Of a stretch of DNA of 64,000 nt, positions 29,150-36,045 are shown in pieces. The DNA lies in the NCBI RefSeq assembly GCF_030296675.1, contig NZ_AP027736.1:2232001-2296000 (forward strand), in the 5' to 3' direction. Under the pieces are notes generated by a model, which was not told the origin of the DNA, ran no database searches, and saw only the letters and a program-made list of their open reading frames with translations. The stretch comes from Demequina sediminis. Its GTDB lineage: Bacteria > Actinomycetota > Actinomycetes > Actinomycetales > Demequinaceae. Within the stretch, counting starts at the first letter, position 1, and each line of letters starts with the position of its first letter. A program made the translations under genes and the position numbers.

Positions 29150-30174
29150 TCAGCCTCCCGTGGACTCGCGCGCGATGAGGGCGAAGTCGGGAATGACGCG
29201 CCGGTACGGCTCCGTGGAGCCGGCGATGCGCGCGAGCAGCAGGTCGACCGCCGTGGTCGCGATCTGCTCGCGCCCGGGGAGATCGAGGACAGCGTGGGCG
29301 AGGTGTACGCCGCGTCCTCGATGTCGTCGAATCCGATCACCGCGACCTGACCCGGCACGTCGATGCCGCGCGCGTGAAGAGCGTGGAGGGCGCCCAGCGC
29401 GAGGGCGTCGTTGAGCCCAAAGATCGCGTCGACCGGCACACCCGAGTCGAGGAGACGGTGGGTGCCCTCGGCGCCCGTCGCGCGGTGCCACAGGCCGCCC
29501 TCGATGATGAGCGCGGGATCGAGCGGGATCCCGTTGGCCGCGAGTGCCGCCTGATATCCGAGCACGCGCAGGGCCGCCGAGCCCATGGTCTCGCCCGCGT
29601 GCGCGCCCACCACGGCGATCCTGCGACGGCCTTGGTCGATGAGGTGCTGGGTGGCCGCCCTCGCCGCGTCGACGTTGTTCATCGTGACGTGGTCCCAGTC
29701 GCCGCCGAAGATGCGCTCGCCGAGCACCACGAGCGGATAGTTCACCTGCAGCGCGTCCGCGTCGTCGGGGCCCAGCTCGAGCGGCGAGAAGATCAGCCCG
29801 TCCGTGAGCTGGCGCCGGTCCGAGGTCAGCACGTCGAGCTCGTGCTGGCGGTCCGCACCCGTCTGCTCGATGAGGACCACGACCCCGCGCGCCTCGGCGG
29901 CGCGGATCACGGAGTCGGCGAGCTCCGCGAAGTACGGCAGCGACAGCTCCGGGAGCGCGAGGCCGATGATTCCGGTGCGACCCTGACGCAGGCTGCGCGC
30001 CGAGAGGTTCATGCGGTAGCCGAGCTCGTCGATCGCCTTCTGCACCTTGTCGCGCGTGGCGGGACGGATGTGGGGGTAGTCGTTCACGACGTTCGAGACG
30101 GTCTTCACGGACACGCCCGCGAGCGCCGCGACGTCGTGCATCGTCACGTTGCCGCCCACACCTGTGCCGTTCAC
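29150..30174 (-). CDS. LacI-family repressor of the arabinan locus (one-base undercall near 29273)
   Basis: A roughly 341-residue regulator. The N-terminal HTH and hinge (MHDVAALAGVSVKTVSNVVN; YRMNLSARSLRQGRT) are followed by a periplasmic-binding-protein-like effector domain. The printed frame slips after LSSISPG at 29273-29279. One base restores GREQIATTAVDLLLARIAG and the end RESTGG at 29150. GTG 30174 overlaps the GH127 stop (GTGA); ATG 30141 is an alternative. The palindrome TACATCGWTGTA before all three operons is the likely binding site, including its own promoter, so autoregulation is expected. The likely inducer is arabinose or an arabinoside, by inference. Confidence 0.9.
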
Positions 30175-32129
30175 GTGGCCGAACCCTCCTCGTCGACGGG
30201 AATCCACACCCTCATCGCGCCGCCCCCGCGGTTCGCCCAGCGGGCGTAAGGGATGGCGCGCAGGGCGATCCTCCCTGGAAGCATGCCAGACGGCGCGGGC
30301 GTCCGCGACGCCCGCGGCAGGGCCGTCGCGATCGGCAGGCCCACGGCGGGGCGCACCACCGCCTGCGCGTGGAGCGTGACGCCCGCGCGCAGTGAGGCGA
30401 CCGCGGGGCCCACGCGCGGAGCGACCGAGGGGTCCAGGCGCACGTCCTCGAGCGCGACGCCGCCGGGGAGGTCGGCCTGCTCGAGGCAGAACACCACGGG
30501 ACCGCGCCGCAGCGCCACGCAGCCGCGCACCGCGTCGACGCGCGGGTGGGGGTCGAGCAGGTCGACCGGCATCGGCAGCGTGAGGGTGATCCGGCGCGGG
30601 CCGGCATGCTCCGCGTGGCCCCCCAGCGCCACCCTGGCGTACCCGTCCGACCCGGCCACGGCATCGTCCCCTCGCCCGTCCACCTCGAGCGTCGCTCCCC
30701 TGGCCCAGGCGGGAATCCGCAACGCGAGCGACTCGAGGGGGCCGTCGACGGCGATGTCGACGCGGCCGTCCCACGGATAGTCGGTCGTCACGGTGAGGGT
30801 GGTGGCGCCGATGCGGATCTCGCCGGCTCCGTAAAGGTGGAGACGGGCGGCGATCTCGGTGCCGGTGGCGACGTAGGCGCCGAGGGAGGACACGAGCCGC
30901 GCGAGGTTGGGCGGGCAGCACGCGCACGCGAACCAGTCGAGCCGCTCGGACGGCGAGTACTCGCTGGTGCCGTCGTGGCCCGTGCGCAGCTGCAGGGGAT
31001 TCGAGTAGAAGAAGCGACGGCCGTCGACCGACGTCGAGGACGCGATGCCGTTGTACAGCGCACGCTCCATCGCGTCGGCGTGGCGCCCGTCGCCGGTCGC
31101 GAGGAGCATGCGCCAGTCCCACTGGAAGGAGGCGATCGAGGCGCACGTCTCGGCGTACGCGCGGTCCGGCGGCAGCTCGAAGGGATCGCCGAAGGACTCG
31201 TCCTTGTGGCGTGCGCCCATGCCGCCGGTGACGTACGCCTTCGCACCGTGGGCCGATTCCCACTGCGCGGCGAGGACGTCGATCAGCTCGGCATCGTCGG
31301 TCTCGGCGGCCGCATCCGCGACGCCGGCGTTGAGGTAGAGCTGGCGCACGGCGTGGCCGGTGGCCTCGCGCGACTCGCGCACGGGGGTGTGGTCCTGGTG
31401 GTACGCGGACTCGAAGGGACCGGTCCCCAGGGCCCCGGTGCCGCGGCGATCGATCATCGCGAGCGCGGTGCGCAGGTACGCGCGCTCTCCCGTGTGGCGG
31501 AAGAGTTCGACCAGCGCGGTCTCTATCTCGGGGTGTCCGCAGTAGCCGTCCGCGCGGGTCGACGCGGGGCCGAACTCCGTGACCGCGAGGTCGGCGAAGC
31601 GGCGCGCGACGTCCATCAGGTCGTCCGCGCCCGTGGCGCGCTCGCGCGCGATCGCGGCCTGGATCAGGTGGCCGAGCACGTACAGCTCGTGACCCCACCG
31701 CATGTCGCGCCACGGCTCCTGGTCGGGGTGACCCTGGACGTGCGAGTCGAGGTAGCCGTCCTCGCGCTGGGCACGCGCGAGCAGCGCGGTGGCATCTCGG
31801 GTGAAGGCCTCCCATGGCTGGTCGCCCGGCACGCGGGCGGCCTCCCACGCGATCGCCTCAAGCGTCTTGTGGAGGTCCGAATCCGCGAAGTTGAAGCCGC
31901 GGTAGGGGGCGTCCGACTCTCCGGGGATGCGGCGCAGGTTGTCGAGCACGCCGGAGGTCTCGAGCCGTTCGATCACGTGCGGCAGCGTGTGGTCGCGGTT
32001 GAGGCTCTGCCATGCGCCGAGCTCGTGCGCCGCGTCGAGCGTCACGTCCGCGAGGGGGAGCGGAGTGAGGTCGCGGGCCGCGACGGCGGAGGGCGCCGCG
32101 GGGGCGCAGACATCGTGAACGCGAACCAT
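30171..32129 (-). CDS. GH127 beta-L-arabinofuranosidase
   Basis: This 652-residue (alpha/alpha)6-barrel enzyme resembles HypBA1, which releases beta-L-arabinofuranose. Key residues are in place: Glu and Cys in YAETCAS (about residue 323) and the Cys cluster in ACACCPPN (about 400), which in HypBA1 provides zinc ligands and the unusual Cys nucleophile. Other matches include RGFNFADSDLHKTLEA and YLNAGVADAAAETDD. There is no signal peptide, so it acts on imported sugar. It is the first gene of an operon with lacI and has the operator at 32165 just upstream. Confidence 0.93.
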   Translation of the reverse strand: MVRVHDVCAPAAPSAVAARDLTPLPLADVTLDAAHELGAWQSLNRDHTLPHVIERLETSGVLDNLRRIPGESDAPYRGFNFADSDLHKTLEAIAWEAARVPGDQPWEAFTRDATALLARAQREDGYLDSHVQGHPDQEPWRDMRWGHELYVLGHLIQAAIARERATGADDLMDVARRFADLAVTEFGPASTRADGYCGHPEIETALVELFRHTGERAYLRTALAMIDRRGTGALGTGPFESAYHQDHTPVRESREATGHAVRQLYLNAGVADAAAETDDAELIDVLAAQWESAHGAKAYVTGGMGARHKDESFGDPFELPPDRAYAETCASIASFQWDWRMLLATGDGRHADAMERALYNGIASSTSVDGRRFFYSNPLQLRTGHDGTSEYSPSERLDWFACACCPPNLARLVSSLGAYVATGTEIAARLHLYGAGEIRIGATTLTVTTDYPWDGRVDIAVDGPLESLALRIPAWARGATLEVDGRGDDAVAGSDGYARVALGGHAEHAGPRRITLTLPMPVDLLDPHPRVDAVRGCVALRRGPVVFCLEQADLPGGVALEDVRLDPSVAPRVGPAVASLRAGVTLHAQAVVRPAVGLPIATALPRASRTPAPSGMLPGRIALRAIPYARWANRGGGAMRVWIPVDEEGSAT

Positions 32130-32453
32130 GCGGGGCTCCTCCTCGAGCGTGCGGGCTTGTGCTTTACATCGATGTATAGCGTACGGGATGCGCCTGCACG
32201 TGCTGCACCGCCGTGTCCCCTCGCCCGCGCCTCAGCCCCCAGCACCCAGCGACTCCGCCGGCGGCATGCCCCGCGCCTCCGCCACACACGCCGCACGCTT
32301 GGGGACATCCATTGTCGCTTTCGACCGATCCCTGCCTCCTATGGGACATTCACGGTCGTTCGCGTGTGGCGCACCCGCGAAGGGATTCGCTCCAGCGCGC
32401 CGCCCTTCCGAGCGCCATTGACCCGGCCCGCCCGCGCGCACCAGGATCGACTC
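32130..32453. other. intergenic region between GH127 and the flavin reductase
   Basis: 324 bases. The left part holds the LacI-type operator at 32165-32176. The right part contains an imperfect direct repeat, GGGACATCCATTGTCG (32302-32317) and GGGACATTCACGGTCG (32343-32358), 41 bases apart. No gene is evident. Confidence 0.6.
32165..32176 (-). promoter_or_regulatory. LacI-type operator before GH127-lacI
   Basis: TACATCGATGTA is a perfect 12-bp palindrome 36 bases upstream of the GH127 start. It is the best copy of the motif seen at 23296 and 23520. A TATAC-rich -10 overlaps its distal edge on the minus strand. Confidence 0.75.
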
Positions 32454-33022
32454 ATGGACACAGGCGGCCTCGGCATCGGCATCATCCTCGGCAGCACCCG
32501 CCCGCGCCGGCGCGGGGCGTCTGTCGCGGCGTGGGTCGCCGAACTCGCGAGCACTCGCGACGCCCGCTATACGCTGATCGACCTTGCGGACCAAGGGCTG
32601 CCCCTTCTCGACGAGCCGGAGTCGCCCGCGAAGGGCGACTATGCCCACGCCCATACCCGTGCCTGGGCCGATCTGATCTCCCCGCTCGATGGCTTCGTGT
32701 TTGTCACGCCGGAGTACAACCACTCGTATCCGGCCGCGCTCAAGAACGCGATCGACTTCCTCTGGGCCGAGTGGAATGACAAGGCCGCGGGAATCGTCTC
32801 GTACGGCAACGCGGGGGGACCCGCGCCGCGGAGCACCTGCGCGGCGTGCTGAGCGCGGTCGGAATGGTGCACGTGCGTCGCCACGTCACGCTCGACAACC
32901 GTGCGGACTTCGACGGCTACGAGGCCCGGCCGGTCGACCACCACGACCGTGCGCTCGCGGGCCTGCTCGCGGACGTCGAGCACCACGCGCTCGCCATGCG
33001 CGAGGTGCGGGCGGCACGCTAG
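32454..33022 (+). CDS. NADPH-dependent FMN reductase family protein (one-base undercall near 32813)
   Basis: A roughly 189-residue flavodoxin-fold oxidoreductase. FMN-binding motifs are GIILGSTRPRRRGASVAAWV near the N-terminus, VFVTPEYNHSYPAALKNAID in the centre and SYGNAGG. The printed frame slips in the G run 32813-32818. One more G gives NAGGTRAAEHLRGVLSAVGM, as expected for the family, and the end VRAAR at 33022. Such enzymes reduce FMN, quinones or azo compounds; the substrate is unknown. It stands alone. Confidence 0.88.
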
Positions 33023-33072
33023 CCGCGACGACCATCGGGCCTCGCCACCCTGAGGCGTCCGCAAACGCAACA

Positions 33073-33104
33073 AAGCCCGCCTCGCGCGATCGCGAGACGG
33101 GCTT
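33073..33104 (-). terminator. terminator downstream of tRNA-Ser
   Basis: On the minus strand AAGCCCG and CGGGCTT flank an inner stem (CTCGCG/CGCGAG), followed by TTGTTGCGTTT. It begins 10 bases after the tRNA 3' end. It also lies downstream of the reductase and could work in both directions. Confidence 0.8.
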
Positions 33105-33114
33105 CATCACATGG

Positions 33115-33201
33115 CGGTGCCGGTGGGATTTGAACCCACGGTGGACTTTCACCCACACACGCTTTCGAGGCGTGCTCCTTAGGCCGCTCGGACACGGCAC
33201 C
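33115..33201 (-). tRNA. tRNA-Ser (anticodon CGA)
   Basis: A class II tRNA on the minus strand: acceptor GGTGCCG/CGGCACC, anticodon stem CACGC/GCGTG with loop CTCGAAA (anticodon CGA), a long variable arm, and the T arm GTGGG-TTCAAAT-CCCAC. Discriminator G; CCA not encoded. Confidence 0.95.
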
Positions 33202-33235
33202 GCGGAAGAGATTACCCGCTGTTCACCCGTGGGAC

Positions 33236-34309
33236 CTAATCGGGACGATGCGGTGGCGCCAGTCGCCCCTCGGGATCGGGTGGGGCGGGGGGATGGATGA
33301 GTGCGGTGGCGACCCCTAGGGCGGCGCCCACAAGGGTGTCGACGAGTCGCTCTCCGACCACCGCGGTGGTGCCGAGCTCGCCCGCCCCGGCCGTCACGAG
33401 CACGAGCGCGAGGGGAGTCACCGCGGCCACCGCGATCGCGTAGTGGCGCGTGATCGCGAGCTCCGTGATGAACTGCAGGGCGAAGAGGACCGCCGCGAGC
33501 CATAGCGGCGCGAGGCCCGCCGCTCCGATGGCGAGGTAGACGCCCACCCCCACGCCGGTACCCACGGCGCGATGAAGTCCGCGCGTGAGTGCGGGACCGC
33601 GCCCAGGCACCACGCCAATCACGACCACTCCGGCCGCGACCGTCCAGTACGCGCGCTCGGGGTCCACGTACACGAGGCTCACCGCGGTGGCAGCCACCGC
33701 GACGATCGCGGTGCGAATCACGAGTTCCCGTGCCCCGCGGTCCCACAGCGGAGCGGCGAGCAGCACGCGCAAGGGGCGCGGCGTCACGGACCAGTGCACG
33801 CGTCGCACCAGGGGAGTGATGCTCACGAGCACGGCGAAAGTGCAGCCGGCCGCGACACACGCGATCAGCGTCGACGCGGGCACGCCGCTGCCCACCGCGT
33901 GCCACGACATCCCGTAGACCAGCACGGGGAACAGCGGCCCGGGCGGACCCAGGCGATATCCGTGAACCGCGGCGCCCACCGCGATGGTCACCGCGACGAG
34001 CCCTACCGCCGCCCACACGCCCGAGGGGGCCAGCAGCGCGCCGAGCGCCGCCGTAGCCACGAGCACCAGCCCCGCGAGAGGTCGCAGCCTCAGCCGCTCG
34101 AGTCGCGGCAGGGCCGCGAAGTACGGCACGGTGAAGGCCCCCACCGCCGCGAGCATGCCCAGGTCCATGCGGCCGGCCGCGATACCCACGACGACCGGCA
34201 CGGTCAGCGTGATGGCCGCCTGCAGCGCGATGGGCCACCGCGGCTCGCCGGCGGGCACGACCGTGCCGAGGCTCACGACCGCGCGCCGCACCCCCTCACG
34301 CCACGGCAC
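33236..34309 (-). CDS. FUSC-family integral membrane protein
   Basis: This 357-residue protein has two blocks of membrane helices separated by a loop around DPERAYWTV, the layout of fusaric-acid-resistance (FUSC)/aromatic acid exporter-like proteins. Helices include ALQAAITLTVPVVVGIAAG and IAVAAVTPLALVLVTAGAG. Start GTG 34309 lies three bases after the tadA stop on the same strand, so they may be co-transcribed. The substrate is unknown. Confidence 0.8.
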   Translation of the reverse strand: MPWREGVRRAVVSLGTVVPAGEPRWPIALQAAITLTVPVVVGIAAGRMDLGMLAAVGAFTVPYFAALPRLERLRLRPLAGLVLVATAALGALLAPSGVWAAVGLVAVTIAVGAAVHGYRLGPPGPLFPVLVYGMSWHAVGSGVPASTLIACVAAGCTFAVLVSITPLVRRVHWSVTPRPLRVLLAAPLWDRGARELVIRTAIVAVAATAVSLVYVDPERAYWTVAAGVVVIGVVPGRGPALTRGLHRAVGTGVGVGVYLAIGAAGLAPLWLAAVLFALQFITELAITRHYAIAVAAVTPLALVLVTAGAGELGTTAVVGERLVDTLVGAALGVATALIHPPAPPDPEGRLAPPHRPD

Positions 34310-34312
34310 CCG

Positions 34313-34768
34313 CTACCGCCGGGCCTCGAAGAATGCGGCGAGCAGCGCGGCGCTCTCGGCCCCGCGCACGCCCGAGATGACCTCGACCTTCGAGCCGATG
34401 CGCGCATCGCGCACCACGTCCCACTGCGAGCCAGTCGCGCCCGCCTTGGCGTCCCACGCCCCCAGCACCAACCGCGGGATGCGCGCCTGCAGCAGCGCGC
34501 CGGCGCACATGAGGCACGGTTCGAGCGTCACCACCAGGGTGCAGCCGTCGAGGCGCCAGGTCCCCAGGGACGATGCCGCGGCCCGGATCGCGACGACCTC
34601 GGCATGGGCGGTGGGGTCGCCCTGCTCCTCACGCAGATTGCGGCCGACTCCGAGGGCCTCGCCGGTGGGGCCGACCACGAGCGCGCCCACGGGCACGTCG
34701 CCGGACTCGCCGGCGAGGCGCGCCTGCGCGAGCGCCTCGCCCATCGCCGCGTCCCAGGTGCCGTTCAC
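34313..34768 (-). CDS. tadA: tRNA-specific adenosine deaminase
   Basis: Converts A34 of tRNA-Arg(ACG) to inosine. The 151-residue protein contains the deaminase zinc motif: His and catalytic Glu in THAEVVAI (printed AHAEVVAI) and the paired Cys in [29 protein letters not shown] and [19 protein letters not shown] fit TadA. It is divergent from upp with a 62-base gap and lies upstream of FUSC. Confidence 0.92.
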   Translation of the reverse strand: MNGTWDAAMGEALAQARLAGESGDVPVGALVVGPTGEALGVGRNLREEQGDPTAHAEVVAIRAAASSLGTWRLDGCTLVVTLEPCLMCAGALLQARIPRLVLGAWDAKAGATGSQWDVVRDARIGSKVEVISGVRGAESAALLAAFFEARR

Positions 34769-34830
34769 GCGCCCAGGCTACCCGCGCATCGTCCCGTCCC
34801 GGCGGGCGTGGGAGGCGATACGCTCGACCC

Positions 34831-35472
34831 ATGCAGCTGCACGTCGCGGACCACCCGCTCATCCGTCACAAGGTCACCGTCCTCCGCGACAAGCGCACCC
34901 CCTCGCCCACGTTCCGCCTGCTCGTCGACGAGTTGGTCACGCTGCTCGCGTACGAGGCGACGCGCGACGTGCGCGTGGTCGAGTGCGAGGTGGAGACACC
35001 GCTGACGGCGACCACGGGCACCAAGATCGCGGATCCGGCGCCGATCATCGTGCCGATTCTGCGCGCCGGGCTGGGCATGCTGGACGGCATGACGCGGCTG
35101 CTGCCGAGCGCCGAGGTGGGCTTCCTGGGCCTCAAGCGCGACGAGCAGACGCTCGAGGCGATCACGTACGCCAACCGCCTGCCCGAGGACCTCACGGGGC
35201 GTCAGGTGTTCCTCATCGACCCGATGCTCGCGACCGGCGGCTCGCTCGTGATGGCGATCGAGTACGTGCTCGAGCGCGGCGCGACCGACGTCACGTGCGT
35301 GTGCCTGCTGGCCGCGCCCGAGGGCATCCAGCACGTGCAGGACAAGGTGGGTGATCGCGCGGACGTCTCCGTGGTGGTCGCGCAGGTCGACGAGCGCCTC
35401 AACGAGGTCGGGTACATCGTGCCGGGCCTGGGCGACGCGGGCGACCGACTGTACGGAGTCGTCGACCTGTAG
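34831..35472 (+). CDS. upp: uracil phosphoribosyltransferase
   Basis: Salvages uracil with PRPP to UMP. The 213-residue protein shows [21 protein letters not shown] at the start, [14 protein letters not shown] in the middle, the PRPP-binding loop [19 protein letters not shown], and the uracil-binding C-terminus [18 protein letters not shown] 34831 is the only sensible start. The gene is monocistronic, followed by the repeat-rich gap before nrdA. Confidence 0.96.
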   Translation: MQLHVADHPLIRHKVTVLRDKRTPSPTFRLLVDELVTLLAYEATRDVRVVECEVETPLTATTGTKIADPAPIIVPILRAGLGMLDGMTRLLPSAEVGFLGLKRDEQTLEAITYANRLPEDLTGRQVFLIDPMLATGGSLVMAIEYVLERGATDVTCVCLLAAPEGIQHVQDKVGDRADVSVVVAQVDERLNEVGYIVPGLGDAGDRLYGVVDL

Positions 35473-35524
35473 TTCCGGGCCGGTAGGGCGGCTCGGCTGC
35501 GGGCTCTGGTCCGCGGTCTGATCC

Positions 35525-35584
35525 GCGCACTTCTTCGCGCACTTCTGCATGCACTTCTGCGCGCACTTCTTCGCGCATTCCTTT
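35525..35584. repeat. five tandem 12-bp repeats
   Basis: Units read gcgcacttcttc, gcgcacttctgc, atgcacttctgc, gcgcacttcttc and gcgcattccttt. Because 12 is a multiple of three, all frames give repetitive peptides (for example KKCA-type on the minus strand), but no start or ribosome site supports translation. Confidence 0.85.
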
Positions 35585-35702
35585 GCGGCTCCGCCACACG
35601 TCCGCTGTCGTGGCGGCCGCATCGGCGCACCTCTCGCCCCGACACGCCGTCGACACGCCGATGCGCGTGTGGCGGAGCCGCGAAATGGTGTGGCGGAGCC
35701 GC
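35585..35702. repeat. 16-bp inverted repeat with a second direct copy
   Basis: gcggctccgccacacg (35585-35600) is matched exactly by its complement cgtgtggcggagccgc (35666-35681), and 15 of these bases recur directly at 35688-35702. The left arm can therefore pair with either right copy. The loop is about 65-87 bases. Confidence 0.8.
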
Positions 35703-35849
35703 GGGCGTGGGGGCGTTGTCAGACCCCGGTGAGAGGCTGAGGTTAGTGGAATCCAGGGGCGGCCCACCAGTCTTCAACAGGGGTCCGCGTGCCGTCCACA
35801 CGACACGCCGCGGCGTCCACAGGCTTTGCACAGGTTTCTCCACAGGACC

Positions 35850-35897
35850 ACAACATCTAGGGGCAGAAGACGCAACATGCCCCCATATCTAGTTGCA
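35850..35897 (+). promoter_or_regulatory. paired NrdR boxes
   Basis: acaacatctaggggca (35850-35865) and cccatatctagttgca (35882-35897) share the ATCTAG core and lie 32 bases apart centre to centre, three helical turns. Pairs like this before nrd operons are bound by NrdR, the ATP/dATP-sensing repressor. The second box overlaps the -35. No nrdR gene is in the window. Confidence 0.7.
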
Positions 35898-35920
35898 CAC
35901 GGGTGTGATTCGCGTTAGAT
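35893..35920 (+). promoter_or_regulatory. nrdAB promoter
   Basis: TTGCAC (35893-35898) and TTAGAT (35915-35920) spaced by 16 bases. It predicts a leader of about 120 bases before GTG 36046. Confidence 0.65.
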
Positions 35921-36045
35921 TCGGGGGCGCCTCGAGCTGACGACGCCGGCAAGTCCCCCGGAACTCGCCGCCACCCGAGCGCCATATCTTCAGCACTTCC
36001 GGCACGGCATTTCGAGGCGTCCGGAGCACAACCAAGGGGAGCATC

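Larger units (their letters stand above)
35473..36045. other. 573-base repeat-rich intergenic region between upp and nrdA
   Basis: No convincing gene is present. In order it holds five 12-bp repeats, a 16-bp inverted repeat with an extra direct copy, paired NrdR boxes and the nrd promoter. Roughly 125 bases of leader follow. Open frames on the minus strand that include the 12-bp repeats continue antisense through upp and look like shadows. Confidence 0.7.

Noticed and set aside
28990-31848. A 952-residue frame containing the LacI domain after a long Arg-rich N-terminal part
   Set aside because: The first 550 residues are an antiparallel-composition shadow of GH127 in another frame, and the last part follows the undercall at 29273. 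The true regulator is 29150-30174.
34765-35622. Minus-strand frame with KKCA-type repeats across the upp gap
   Set aside because: Most of it is antisense to upp. No start signal is present and the repeats look equally regular in all frames.
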